Notes: generated by a model from the letters alone, not told the origin. A stretch of DNA of 43,461 nucleotides from Streptomyces altiplanensis (GCA_003719395.1 RHMC01000050.1:1-43461), one strand, 5' to 3'; shown: positions 1-9,885, counted from the stretch's first letter. Numbers and translations: made by a program.

Positions 1-29
1 TGACACTCGCCGCATAATGATACGAACAG

Positions 30-419
30 GTGTCCACTCATCGGGGACAAGGCCCCTTCTACCAACTGCACCTGGTGCTCGACAAGCACGCGGGGGAACA
101 GCTCGAACTCGTCGACACCATCGCCGAACGCGTCCAGTCCCTGGGCGGCGTCGCAGTGGGAGACCCCCGGCACGTCGCGGAGATCACGTCGATTCCACGG
201 CCTCCGAACGGTGTCGAGGAGGTGCCGGCCATGCTGTCGCGGCTGCTGGAGGCCCACGAAAGCATCCTCGTCGACGCCCACGACGCCGCCGCCCGGGCCG
301 CCGGGCTGGGTGACGACGGCACCAACGACCTGCTGGTGTCACAGGTGATCAGGACCGGTGAGCTGCAGGCGTGCTTCCTGGCCGAGCAGTTGGTCGACAC
401 GCCGCTGGTCCGCGCCTGA
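30..419 (+). pseudogene. Dps-family ferritin-like protein, N-terminally truncated
   Basis: The frame matches the Dps family of DNA-binding, iron-storing ferroxidases. From the GTG at 30 it reads into the helix holding His14, Asp18, Asp29 and Glu33 (in LHLVLD and VDTIAER), which correspond to the ferroxidase ligands, then the LGG turn and the remaining helices to 419. The first helix with the other ligand motif (HWxxxG) is missing: in-frame TAA and TGA codons lie at 15-20, just before the GTG. At 129 residues it is roughly 25-40 short of a normal Dps. An intact dodecamer ferroxidase centre is therefore unlikely. The cause may be decay, a frameshift just upstream, or the window edge. Family call is confident; functional state is not. 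Confidence 0.65.
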
Positions 420-702
420 CGCAGCACGGGGTCCCACCGCCCGGTTCGAACGGGTCTTCCTGCCGGAGGCGCGCGCGGCGGTGGGGCCGGTGCTGGGGCC
501 TGCGTCGCCGAAGCCGCGAAGCGTGCCTGACTCCACTGGCTCACCGCCGTGCGGCGGACTTGGCCGCACCTGTGTCCGGCAGGATCTGACGGGTGCGTGT
601 CCGTCGGATGGAACCGAGGATCAGTTTGTCATTTAACATTCAGAGCCATCGTCGGATCCTTGGACGTCTCTGTGTCCATGCCGCTCTGGTCCCTGCCTGC
701 TG

Positions 703-933
703 TTAGCCGAACAAGTGGCTGATGCCGCCTTGGCCGTCCGCTCCGTTCCACATCACAGCCCCCAACCAGAACGGGAACCAGAACACCTGCTCCGGCAGGA
801 CGGGGGCGGCGATGAACCAGACGACGGGCAGGACAGCGAACAGCAGGCAGCAGCACCAGCCGCTCCTGCCGGAGGCCGACGACTGCCGTGTTGGATGTGT
901 AGGCACCTCGCGAAGGTAGGCGGTACTCACCAT
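703..933 (-). CDS. Small hydrophobic membrane protein, unknown function
   Basis: A 76-residue frame with ATG at 931-933. After about 25 polar residues there is a Cys-rich, strongly hydrophobic stretch (GWCCCLLFAVLPVVWFIAAP), then a second hydrophobic segment (VFWFPFWLGAVMW) and a Gly-rich tail. Two membrane passes are likely. The second half has good G/C third-position bias, which supports real coding. No domain is recognised and the Shine-Dalgarno sequence is weak. It stands alone between the dps remnant and the next small membrane gene on the same strand. Confidence 0.45.
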   Translation of the reverse strand: MVSTAYLREVPTHPTRQSSASGRSGWCCCLLFAVLPVVWFIAAPVLPEQVFWFPFWLGAVMWNGADGQGGISHLFG

Positions 934-1290
934 TCGCGTATGAGTACCTGTACTTACGCGGCAACTACGGTGCTGCTGGGATGTCCGCCGTGGTGTGGTG
1001 CCTTTCTTGTGGAAGGACCGCCGGCAGCGGTCCGCCTCTTCGGCTGTGGCGGTAGTGCCCGACCACCACAGCCAGGCCGGCGAAGAACGCCCTGATGCTC
1101 CGAACTCACGACCACGGTCTTCGCGCCGATCCACTCCGTGACGGGGCGCAGGATCAGAAGAAGGCCGCCCTCATGTCCGCCGAACTGCGAAAACACTGAT
1201 CAAGTTCGAGCCGCGTTCGACGCCGGGACCATAAACGGCAAGCTTACGGGCCGCGCGACGGTCTGCTCCAGGACCTCGACGGGGCGGCGT
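934..1290 (+). other. Gap without a supportable gene
   Basis: Short frames exist on both strands but none combines a plausible start, a ribosome-binding site and steady codon bias. A minus-strand stretch around 1080-1190 has mildly coding-like composition and could be a gene remnant, but I cannot name it. Confidence 0.4.
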
Positions 1291-1491
1291 CTACTGCCCC
1301 GCCAAAAGGGCAAGTACGGCGGTCAGCAGTGCCACTGTCCCGGCGAATGCCACACCGGCACGCGTGAAGGCAGCCGGCACCGTCGCCCCGTCCAACCGGG
1401 CCAGCACGCCGGCGACGCCCGCCACCAGCAGCCCCATGAGAACAGCCGCCAGAAGAGCCAGTGCCAGCAGCGTCCTCGTCGTCAACGTCAT
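1291..1491 (-). CDS. Small two-helix membrane protein
   Basis: A 66-residue protein starting at ATG 1489-1491, preceded on its strand by GGAGTGGGGA, a good Shine-Dalgarno region. Almost the whole sequence is two transmembrane helices: an N-terminal one rich in Leu/Ala/Val (residues about 6-28) and a second at about 42-63, joined by a short loop with Arg, Asp and Thr. No catalytic motif is visible. Proteins of this size and layout are common in streptomycetes, though I cannot give a family name. It is transcribed divergently from the HTH-NACHT gene, with about 160 bp between them. Confidence 0.6.
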   Translation of the reverse strand: MTLTTRTLLALALLAAVLMGLLVAGVAGVLARLDGATVPAAFTRAGVAFAGTVALLTAVLALLAGQ

Positions 1492-1653
1492 CACAGATCC
1501 CCACTCCGGTCGCCGCGCAAGCCCGGGACGTCCGGGCCGTGGGTGCCACCTTCGCCATTTCGGTGTGCGGCGGTGTTCGGCCGGTCCAAGATGAACGTCT
1601 GCGAACACTGCGAACTTCACGAGCACGGCGGACACCGTGGATGGGAGCCTGCG

Positions 1654-4583
1654 TTGACCAAGGAGGAAGCGCTGGAGCACCTGCGCGATCTCTTGAGCGA
1701 TGCCCGTGCCAAACGCCGGATGACACTGACAGCGGTGGCCAGGCGTGCGCAACTGGGCAGAACCACGGTCAGCCAGGCCTTCAACGGCCGCAGCGTTCCC
1801 AGTGAAGACACTCTCGTCGCCCTCGCCGGTGCCCCCTCGGCCTGGACCCGGACGAACTGCTGAGGCTGCGGCGCACGTGCCTGGGCCCCACCCGGACCGC
1901 CCACACCGAGGGACTGTCGCCACAGGACATGGCATTCGAGGCTCGCTACCGCAAGTACCTGAAACTGCGTCACAGTTCGCTCACCGTCGTCGGCCTGGAC
2001 CTGCGCGGCCCCGCCAAGGCCAGCTGGCCCCTGGACGCCGCGTATCTGAGCCTGGAGCTCGCCGAACGGGACCTCGGCTGGAGCTACAACGGTTACACAT
2101 CCGCCCAGCAGCGGGTCGAGCGGGCCGAACTGGCGCTCTCCGGCTCCCAGCGGACGCTGATCAGGGGGCTGGCCGGCAGCGGCAAGACAACGCTGCTGCA
2201 GTGGCTCGCCTGCGCCACCGCGACCGGGCAGCTGCCCGGCCCGCTGGAGGAGCTGCACTCCTCGGTGGCCTTCCTTCTTCCCCTGCGCACCCTGGGGCGT
2301 CGCGGCGATCTGCCCACCCCTGCCGAGTACCTGACAGCCGTCGGCTGCTCCTTCGCCGCTGCACAGCCGGAGGGCTGGGCAGACCGGGTACTGGCCTCGG
2401 GACGCGCTCTGATCCTTGTCGACGGCCTGGACGAGGTCCCGAAGGCGATGCGGGAACGGACCGGGCAGTGGCTGCGGGAGCTGGTGGCGGCGTACGGCCG
2501 CTCAAGGATGGTCGTCACCACTCGCCCCAATGCGGTACCCGACTCCTGGCTGGGGGATGTGCACTTCCGCGAACTCACCGTCCGGCCGATGAGCCGTACG
2601 GACGTGGGCATCTTCGTGACCCGTTGGCACGCGGCGGCGAAGGCCGGGGCCCCCAGCCGGGAGGTACGGACACATCTGGAAGGGCTCGAGACCGCGTTGC
2701 GTGACAAGGTACGCGCCAAACGTGATCTCGCACTGCTCACGACCACCCCTTTGCTCTGTGCTCTGGTGTGCGCCCTGCACCGGGACCGGCGCGGACAACT
2801 CCCCCATGACCGCATGGAGCTGTACGCCGCCGCGTTGTCGATGCTGCTGATCCGGCGCGACCAGGAACGCGAGGTGATCGCACCCGAGGGAATCGAGCTG
2901 AGCGAACGCGAGAGCATTCAGCTGCTGCAGAAACTGGCTTACTGGCTCATCCGTAACGGCCAGACGGAACTGGCCCGCACGACGGCGGAGTCGCTGATCG
3001 CCGAAGCCCTTCCCCTGATGCCGTCGGTTGGCGAGCAGGGTGACTCCCCAGCGATCCTCAATCACCTGCTGGTCCGCACCGGGCTGTTGCGCGCCCCGAC
3101 ACTGGACACGGTGGACTTCGTGCACCGCACCTTCCAGGATTATCTGGGGGCGAAGGCGGCGGTGGAGGCAAAGGACCTTCCGCTGCTGGCCAACAACGCC
3201 CACGACGAGCAGTGGGAAGACGTCGTCCGCATGGCAGTGGCGCACGCGCGACCGGACGAACGCGCGGACCTCCTCGGCAGGATCATGGAACGCTCGGCCT
3301 CCGACCCGCAGAGCGGCACGCGGCTCTCGTTGCTGGCCCTGGCTTGTCTGCAGCACGCCACGGAGCTCTCGGCAACGGTCCGCTCGGAGATCCAGGCCAG
3401 GGCCGACGACCACATTCCGCCGCGGTCTCTGGCTGAGGCGGACGTCCTGGGCGAGGTGGGGCCGGTCGTACTGGATCTGCTGCCCGCTCCGGACGCCTTG
3501 GCCGAGGATGAAGTGCCGGCTGCCATCTGGGCTGCTCAACAGTTGGGCGGTGATACGGCGCTGGCCTATCTCAAGGGGTTCAGCCGACTGCCTGCGACAG
3601 CGGTGAGCCACAGGCTCGCGCTCAACTGGTCCCGTTTCGACCCGCACGAGTACGTGTCCGAGGTCCTCGCGCCCCTTGCCGAGCCCTACGCCCTGATCCA
3701 GATCGACGACAGCCGCCAGGCCGAGGCCTTGCGCCCGCTGGACATCACCGGGGTCCACTTCAGGGGAGCTCACCCCCTCAAGGAGCTTCCCCGGTTTCAC
3801 CACGCGCCCCGGATCACGTCCCTGGTGCTGGGCGGCGGCAATACGATCGGCGATTTCAATTGGCTCTCCCGATACCCGGAGCTGGAGGAGCTGACCCTCT
3901 ACGGCCTGCCAAGCATCACCGACCTGGACGGTCTGCAAGGCACAAAGGTGACGCATCTGGGACTCGAGGACATGCACCCGCGCCTGGACATCACCGCGCT
4001 CGCCTGGCTGACCACCCTGCGCAGCCTGTCCCTCGACACCGCACTGCCGCATTATCTCGACCTGGCGGGCCTGCTCGCCCGCCACGATCTCCGATCGCTG
4101 ACCTTGGGGTTCCGGTTCACCGCCGATGAACCGTTGAAGGGACTGTCCCGCTGGGCCGGACTCACCCATCTGGGGCTGTCCGCACAACTGCTTGCCACTC
4201 ATGCGATCGAGGTGGCGAGCCTGCCAGGGCTGACGAAGATCCAGCTGAACCACGTCGACACGCGGGACCGCGATTTGCACGAAGTGGCGCCCTTGAAGGG
4301 CGTCACCGACGTCTTCCTCACCCAGGTGGCAGGCGAGAGCCTGAGGCTCGTCGCCCGCCTTTTCCCCGCCGCGCACACAGTCACCGTCAGCTCCGCAGGC
4401 CACGGCCAGCAGGTGGACGTCTCTCCCATGGCTGCCGTCCCCGCCCTCCGCAGCCTCACCCTTTCGGGCTTCGCGCAGGTAACCGGCACCGACGCCCTCC
4501 CCGAGGGTGTCGTCCGGATCCGCCCCCGTCCCCGCTCCACCAAACCCTCGCGCCTCCCCAGTGCTGTTCGTACACCGTCGTAG
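1654..4583 (+). CDS. HTH-NACHT-LRR STAND NTPase (one frameshift)
   Basis: About 975 residues once the two frames are joined. Residues about 1-65 are an XRE-like helix-turn-helix (ARRAQLGRTTVSQAFNG). A NACHT module follows, with Walker A GLAGSGKTT near nucleotide 2166 and Walker B LILVDGLDEVP near 2410. The C-terminal third is leucine-rich repeats (LTSLVL-, LEELTLYGL- and LRSLSL-type units, about 3750-4480). This is the layout of bacterial NLR-like STAND switches, some of which are anti-phage sensors. TTG at 1654 is chosen because GGGAG sits 6 nt upstream; ATG at 1591 is an alternative without a ribosome-binding site. The frame breaks in a CCCCC run at 1831-1835: adding one C restores ALAGAPLGLDPDELLRL, so sequencing error or a recent slip is likely. 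The ligand sensed is unknown. Confidence 0.83.
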
Positions 4584-4935
4584 TCTCCGTCGCCCCGCGC
4601 GAAGCGACCGTTCAGCGTTTCACCGCGATCACAGCACTGGCGCGATCCTTGGCCTCACGGCCCGAACGAGTCCTCGCCCTTGACCGCTCGGACTGGCAAC
4701 TGCCGTACGTGCGGCTGGAGATGGTCTGCGAACAGATCCTGCATGTCTCCCCGCACCGCCGCCACCCGCGGCCGCGTCGTGGTTTCCGTGCCCGGGCCCC
4801 GACGAACCAGTTGTCGGCGTGCCCCGCAAACCAACCCGCCGGTGAATGGCCGGAATGACCGGCATCCCCAACGCCGCGACAGGAGCATGCTGTCGGAGTC
4901 CGCACGCACACCGGACCCGCGGCAGGAGTCGGAAC
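4584..4935 (+). other. Intergenic stretch upstream of the FAD/prenyltransferase operon
   Basis: 352 bases with only short, biased but unrecognisable frames. It must hold the promoter of the downstream operon, but no convincing -35/-10 pair was found. The last bases supply the GGAG ribosome-binding site of the FAD gene. Confidence 0.4.
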
Positions 4936-6342
4936 ATGCGCATCGGCGTTGTCGGCGGAGGACTCGCCGGGCTGTCAGCGGCGCGGAGGGCCCTCGAACT
5001 GGGCGCCGACGTGGAGGTCCTCGAAAGCGCCGGGACCGTCGGCGGGCTGGCTTCCTCCATCCGGGCGGGCGGCCTGACCTTCGACCTGGGTCCGCACACC
5101 CTTTACCCGGGGGACCCTGCCGTGGTGCAGGACGTCGAGACGCTGCTGGGCACCACGCTGCGGCGGGTCTCACCCACCCGTGGCATCTGGAGAAGCGGCA
5201 GGCTGTACCGCTTTCCGTTCCACCTGGGGAACTTCGTACACGTCTCGGGAGTGCGCGCCGCAGCGCGCCCGGTACTGAGCTATTTCGCGGCCAGGGCGCT
5301 CGGCACACTCCGCCCGTCCCTCACTGCGACGGACCTCGAGGAATGGGCGGTGCGTCGGTTCGGGCGCCCACTGTACGAGTTCTACGTCCTTCATCACGTC
5401 AGCAAGAACGTGGGTGTCCCGCCCTCCGAGCTGCCCGCCCTCTGGGGCCGGCAGCGCATAGCCATCCCGGACGTGGGCACCGCCCTGCGGCAGCTGTCGG
5501 GCCGAGCGGTCCCCTCGCGGACGTCGTACTACCCGCAGGGCGGCATCGGCCGCATCGTCGCAGCACTGGCCGTCGCGGTACGGCACCGCGGCGGCTCGGT
5601 CCGCACCGGCACCACCATGGTGTCCTGGGGACGCACCGGCGACGAAGTCGAACTGCGGGTGCAGACGGACGGCCGGTGTGTGGTCCGCACGCTGGACACC
5701 GTGATCAACACCGGCCCGGTGGACACCTTTCTGCGGTGCGCGGACGAGGGAACGGTCCCTTCCTCCGTCCACCGCGCAGCGGGCCGACTGCGATACCGGG
5801 CCACCGTCTTCGTCTACCTGTCGACCGACGACGCCGCAGCCGGTCTGCCGTGCGACCTCTGCTACTTCCCGCAAGGGGAGGTCTTCACCCGCGTCTATTC
5901 ACCCACGGGGTATACGGGGGCGGGCGCACCGGGATCGTCGGCCGGCTTCTGCTTGGAGATCCACTGCGACCCCGGCGACGGGCTGTGGAACCTGCCGGAT
6001 GCAGATCTCGGACGGCTGACCGTGCGGGACGCGGCCGCCCTGCCCTTCTTCGGTGCGGCCGCACGGCTGCGTGTCGAGCGAGTGCTGCGGATCCGGCGGC
6101 ACTATCCGCTGTCTGCTCCGGTCTCGCCGGATCTGACAACCGTCGACGACTACATGGACGGGGCGTCCCCGTCCGTGGTCAGTGCCGGCCGGCTCGGGTC
6201 GCACCGCTACGTCAACATGGACAGCGCCATGCGGATGGGAACACTGGCAGCGGAGGTCGCGTACGGGTTGCGTGCCCCGCTCGACATCCGGCGGGTCGCC
6301 GACGATCCCGTGTTCGTGGAAGACGGACGGAGGCGGTCATGA
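4936..6342 (+). CDS. FAD-dependent oxidoreductase, amine oxidase/PPOX-like
   Basis: 468 residues. The N-terminus is a dinucleotide-binding Rossmann fold (VVGGGLAGLSAA, residues 4-15) with an acidic strand end (VEVLE) and the following Gly-rich second motif (GGLAS), typical of the NAD(P)-binding-8/amine-oxidase superfamily that includes protoporphyrinogen oxidase, phytoene desaturase and UDP-galactopyranose mutase. DLGPHTLY and YYPQGGIGR are further family-type motifs. ATG 4936 has GGAG 8 nt upstream. The stop overlaps the next gene's start as ATGA, so the two are translationally coupled. Pairing with a cis-prenyltransferase suggests, by inference only, oxidation of an isoprenoid or of a precursor in the same small pathway. 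No signal peptide is present. Confidence 0.85.
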   Translation: MRIGVVGGGLAGLSAARRALELGADVEVLESAGTVGGLASSIRAGGLTFDLGPHTLYPGDPAVVQDVETLLGTTLRRVSPTRGIWRSGRLYRFPFHLGNFVHVSGVRAAARPVLSYFAARALGTLRPSLTATDLEEWAVRRFGRPLYEFYVLHHVSKNVGVPPSELPALWGRQRIAIPDVGTALRQLSGRAVPSRTSYYPQGGIGRIVAALAVAVRHRGGSVRTGTTMVSWGRTGDEVELRVQTDGRCVVRTLDTVINTGPVDTFLRCADEGTVPSSVHRAAGRLRYRATVFVYLSTDDAAAGLPCDLCYFPQGEVFTRVYSPTGYTGAGAPGSSAGFCLEIHCDPGDGLWNLPDADLGRLTVRDAAALPFFGAAARLRVERVLRIRRHYPLSAPVSPDLTTVDDYMDGASPSVVSAGRLGSHRYVNMDSAMRMGTLAAEVAYGLRAPLDIRRVADDPVFVEDGRRRS

Positions 6343-6992
6343 ACGCGGTACCCCGGCACGTCGGGGTCATCCCCGACGGAACCCGCCGCTGGTCCAGGCT
6401 CCGTGGTGTCCCGCTGGCGGACGGTTATCTGCTCGCGATGGAGAACCTCGCACGCGTCGTGGACGTCCTGTACTCGGCAGGCGTGTCCGTGGTGTCCCTG
6501 TATCTGCTCAGCCTGCGCAATCTGACGCGGACCCAGGCGGAGCTCGGGGCGGTGTTCGAGGCCGAGACGTACTTCTGCACACGCTTGTTGCCGCAGGTCC
6601 TGGCGAGGCGCTCCGCCCGGGTGTCGGCCGTGGGCGAGCTCTGCCGGGTTCCCGCCGCCTACCGGCAGGCGCTGCATGCGCTCGACGGTCCGGCCCCGGA
6701 CACCGAGCGCCGCCTGTACCTGCTGGTGGCCTACGACGCCTGGGAGGAGCTGCGGGCGGCATGCGCTCACACGGCCCCCCGGACCCCGTTGGCTCGGCGG
6801 CTCGGCGTGCGCGAGGACGTCGACCTGGTGTTCAGGACCGGTGGAGGCAACCTGCTCAGCGGCTTCTTGCCGCTGCAGAGCCAGTACGCACACATCCACA
6901 CAGTCGAGACGCTCTTCAACGACCTCACGCCGTCGGACGTACGGTCCGCCCTTGCCGACTTCGCCGGTCGCGAGCGGCTTCAGGGCAGCTGA
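6339..6992 (+). CDS. Divergent cis-prenyl transferase (UppS-like)
   Basis: 217 residues, about 30 shorter than usual UppS. HVGVIPDGTRRWSR (7-20) aligns with the HVAxIMDGNGRWA motif and keeps the catalytic Asp (D13), but Asn-Gly of DGNGRW are Thr-Arg. RTGGGNLLSGFLPLQSQY (166-183) aligns with RTGGExRLSNFLLWQxxY: the first Arg and the Ser are kept, the second Arg is Leu, and the usual Glu after the Tyr is not conserved. LFNDLTPSD matches the family's WPDFTPED. It is thus a true family member with altered isopentenyl-diphosphate and metal contacts, so a non-standard substrate or product is possible. Translation is coupled to the FAD gene by ATGA. Its 3' end overlaps the convergent STAND gene by 13 bp. 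Confidence 0.8.
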   Translation: MNAVPRHVGVIPDGTRRWSRLRGVPLADGYLLAMENLARVVDVLYSAGVSVVSLYLLSLRNLTRTQAELGAVFEAETYFCTRLLPQVLARRSARVSAVGELCRVPAAYRQALHALDGPAPDTERRLYLLVAYDAWEELRAACAHTAPRTPLARRLGVREDVDLVFRTGGGNLLSGFLPLQSQYAHIHTVETLFNDLTPSDVRSALADFAGRERLQGS

Positions 6993-9470
6993 CCGGGTTC
7001 CAGCAGGGTGGCGATCCGGTCCGCCCTGCGTGAACCCAGATCACGGAACGCTTGATGCGCAGCGCTGAGAGCGGCGCGCGCCCCCGCCTCGTCGCCGGCA
7101 CTCCGCAGGAGGAGCCCGCGTTCATGGGCCGCATACGCGCTGCCGGGCCGGTCCCCGAGCTCGGCGAAGCCCGCGGCGGCCGCTTCGAGGCACGCGTTCG
7201 CCGGCCCGGGGCGGCCGGCCCTGCGGTGGACGATGCTCCGGTGCAGATGCGCGATGGCTTGCCACCGGCTGTCACCGAGATCGTCGAACACGCGTACGGC
7301 CAGGTCGAGGCAGGCCTCCGCCTGTCGCTGGTCGTCCAGATCGGACCAGCTGGCTGCTTGGTGTACGGCTGTGATGCCGACCCAGCTACGGTTGTGACGG
7401 CTCTCGAAGACCGGTATCAGGCGCTCGTGGACCGCAAGGGCGTCACGGGCATGCCCCTGGCCCCGCAGCACGGCACCGACCCGTACCAGAGCCATTGCCT
7501 CACGGTCCGTGTCACCGGCGACACGGAACAGGCGCACCGCCTCGGAGAGGAACTCCATCGCCTCCTCCCAGCGTTCCTGCGCTTGACGCACGGTGCCGAG
7601 TCCGCGCACCGCGAAGGCCATGCCCCACCGGTCGTCGATGGCGCTCAGCATTCGACGGCTGTCCTGGAAGCAGCGCCACGCCGCCTCCCATGAGCCCTCG
7701 TTGCGCAACGCCACGCCGATGCCGCCGAGTGCGTATGCCGCTTCCCTGCCGGGCGGACGGCCTTGCTGCAGTGTCAGGCACTCCTCCAGGGCGTCCACGG
7801 CTTCCGCCCAGCGCGCCTGCGACCTGCGGACGTTCGCGAGGGCGAGGAGCAGTGTGACCTTCGTGGTGGCGTCACCGCTCCGGTCGGCCGCCTCGGCGGC
7901 GATCGCATAGGACTCCTCGGCCGTCTCCCACATGCACCGGGTCTGGAAGAACGGCATGAGCGCGCCGCCCAGGGCGGCAGCGTCTCTCCAACGTCCGGCC
8001 TCCGAGGCCCGCCGTGCCATGAGCGAGACGTTCGTGTACTCCACGGCGCACCAGGCGTCACCTCGCGGATGCGCAGCGGACCCCCCTCCGCGAGGTCGAC
8101 GGTCAAAGGGCCGGCGCTGCCGCCGCTCGTCGGGGACAGCGCCCGGCCCACCACGGCGGCGATCCGCCGGTAGGCCGTGATCAAGCGGTCGTCAGGATCG
8201 GCCGAACGCCCCTCCAAGGTGCACAGCTCCATCGCGAAGTCCCTGATCAGGTCATGGAACTGGTAGAGCACGTGGTCGCAGCCGTCGGGGGTGGCCACCG
8301 CCCGGACGAGGTTCAGGTCGTGCAGATGGGTGAGGATCTGCTCCGCCCGGTCGTGGTCGGATCCGCAGAGCGCCGCAAGGTGCCAGGTGGTGAACCTGCC
8401 GCCCTCTACCCGCGACAGCAGCCGGAACGCCCGCTGCTCCTCGTCGGAAAGCTGCCGATAACTGGCCTGGAAGGACGCCCGCACGGCAAGGTCTCCTGCC
8501 GAAAGCCAGTTCAGGCGCCGCTTCTCGTCGCTCAGCATGTCCGCCATCCGCGTCCCGGAGGAGTGGGGCAGGACGTTCATCCGTGCCCCGGCGATCACGA
8601 GGGCGAGCGGCAGGCCCGCACAGTACGAGGCGATGAGCGACAGCGCTTCGTCCGAGGCGTCGGCGGCATGGTGCGCCACGAGGCGCAGCAACTCCGTCGC
8701 CGCCTCACCGCGCAGGCTCCCGACGTCCAGCAGCCGGGCCCCGGAGAGGCCGGCGAGGCGTCTACGGCTGGTCACCACCACGGCCACCGCCGCGCGGCCG
8801 GAAGGAGGTCCCTGACCTGTGCCTCCTCTGCCACGTTGTCGATCAGCACGACCAGGCGCGAGCCGGCGGTCATGGTACGGAACTGATTGCGCCGGTCCTC
8901 GAACGTCACGGGGATGCGCTGTGCCGGCAGGCCCAGAGCCAGCAGGAACTCCGCCAGTACGTCGGAGGTCCGGCGCGGCCGGCCACCGAATCCGCCGACG
9001 TCCGCGAAGAGAGCACCGTCGGGATGACTCTCCGCCAGGGAACGGCACAAGTGCACGGCAAGCGTCGTCTTGCCCACGCCGGCGGAGCCTGTGAAGACGA
9101 TGACAGGTGACGGGTCGGCGTTCCGTACCAGACCGGTGGCCACCGCCAGTTCGGTCACCCGGTTGACGAAGTCGGGCGTGTCGCGCGGCAGCAACCGGGG
9201 GCAGGGTGCGGGCGCGGGGTCCTTCGTTATGTGGATGTCCCGCCCTGCCACGTAGCCGCCGGATACGTTCAGGTCGCCGTGCACGGTCAGAGCGCTGCGC
9301 GCGTCCACGTGGGGGTTGTCACCGACCGCGACGACATCAGCGGTGACATGGGAGACCGCGTCGCCGCCCGCCTGGACCAGGTCCCCGTCCACGGCGACGT
9401 CCCGGACGCTCTGCTCGCGGGGCGCCGCGCCTTCGCGCCGCCGTCGAAAGCTCCACCATCTAGGCGCCAT
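6980..9470 (-). CDS. NB-ARC/TPR STAND protein (two frameshifts)
   Basis: About 830 residues when three overlapping frames are joined. Residues 1-85 are a Gly/Val/Asp-rich low-complexity region containing DVAVDGDLVQAG (24-35). NB-ARC follows, with Walker A GSAGVGKTT (128-136) and Walker B RLVVLIDNV, then winged-helix-like sequence (YRQLSDEEQRAFRLLS) and at least six TPR units to the end. There is no SARP DNA-binding domain, so it is not AfsR itself. The frame breaks at about 8797-8803 (one base restores LLPGRAAVAVVVTSRRR) and at about 8051-8062 (one base restores AWCAVEYTN). The start overlaps the upstream membrane-protein gene by 11 bp, so they form one operon. STAND proteins act as ligand-triggered oligomeric switches; the signal here is unknown. 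Confidence 0.83.
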
Positions 9471-9783
9471 CGGCCTCCTCGCCCTGACGCTGAGTCAGTC
9501 CACCGCTCAGCCGGGAGTCGGAAACGGACTGCTCGCCGGCTCCTGCCAGCCGCTGGGTCACCGATCCGCCGACGACGGTATTGTCCACACGCTGCCGGAC
9601 GCCGGGGCGCGCTTCCAGCGTCACCCATGCCTGCAGGCCACCGCCGACAACCACCAGGACCGCGAGCGTGAGCCACCACGCGGCCGACCACTGCTGGGTC
9701 AGGAGGCCGGTGACGACGTTGACGGCCGCCGCAAGGACGAACGTCGCCGCCGCGGCCCAACCACGCCGAGTGCCTGCGCTCAT
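9460..9783 (-). CDS. Two-helix membrane protein paired with the STAND gene
   Basis: 107 residues. Two transmembrane helices (about 9-28 and 33-54) are followed by a hydrophilic tail with two similar segments, DNTVVGGSVTQ (67-77) and DSRLSGGLTQ (89-98). These resemble DVAVDGDLVQ near the N-terminus of the STAND protein encoded directly downstream, with which the gene overlaps by 11 bp. A short tail motif shared between a membrane protein and a neighbouring STAND NTPase is the arrangement described for NLR-linked amyloid signalling in bacteria. That reading is inference; the helices, the repeats and the overlap are visible. The protein could also simply anchor its partner at the membrane. Confidence 0.72.
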   Translation of the reverse strand: MSAGTRRGWAAAATFVLAAAVNVVTGLLTQQWSAAWWLTLAVLVVVGGGLQAWVTLEARPGVRQRVDNTVVGGSVTQRLAGAGEQSVSDSRLSGGLTQRQGEEADGA

Positions 9784-9885
9784 CGCTGTCTCCGCCCTGT
9801 CCCGGATGCGTCATGGTTTTACGTACGACGACGACTGGCACGGCCGTTGAAATCGTACCGAGACGGCTCCGGCGGCGTCCGCGTT

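Noticed and set aside
436..457. tRNA T-arm-like sequence CCCGGTTCGAACGGG
   Set aside because: The T-stem and loop look good, but no matching acceptor, D-arm or anticodon arm lies upstream; at most a chance match or a tRNA-end relic.
1831..1840. Programmed -1 frameshifting in the NACHT gene
   Set aside because: There is a C run but no XXXYYYZ slippery heptamer or clear downstream stimulator, and many other genes here show similar breaks, so sequencing error is simpler.
2502..4403. 633-codon open frame on the minus strand
   Set aside because: Antisense to the NACHT/LRR gene; its openness follows from high GC, it is rich in Gln/Gly/Arg and matches no family.
6980..9470. AfsR-type antibiotic regulator
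   Set aside because: NB-ARC and TPR are present but the SARP DNA-binding and BTAD domains are absent at the N-terminus.
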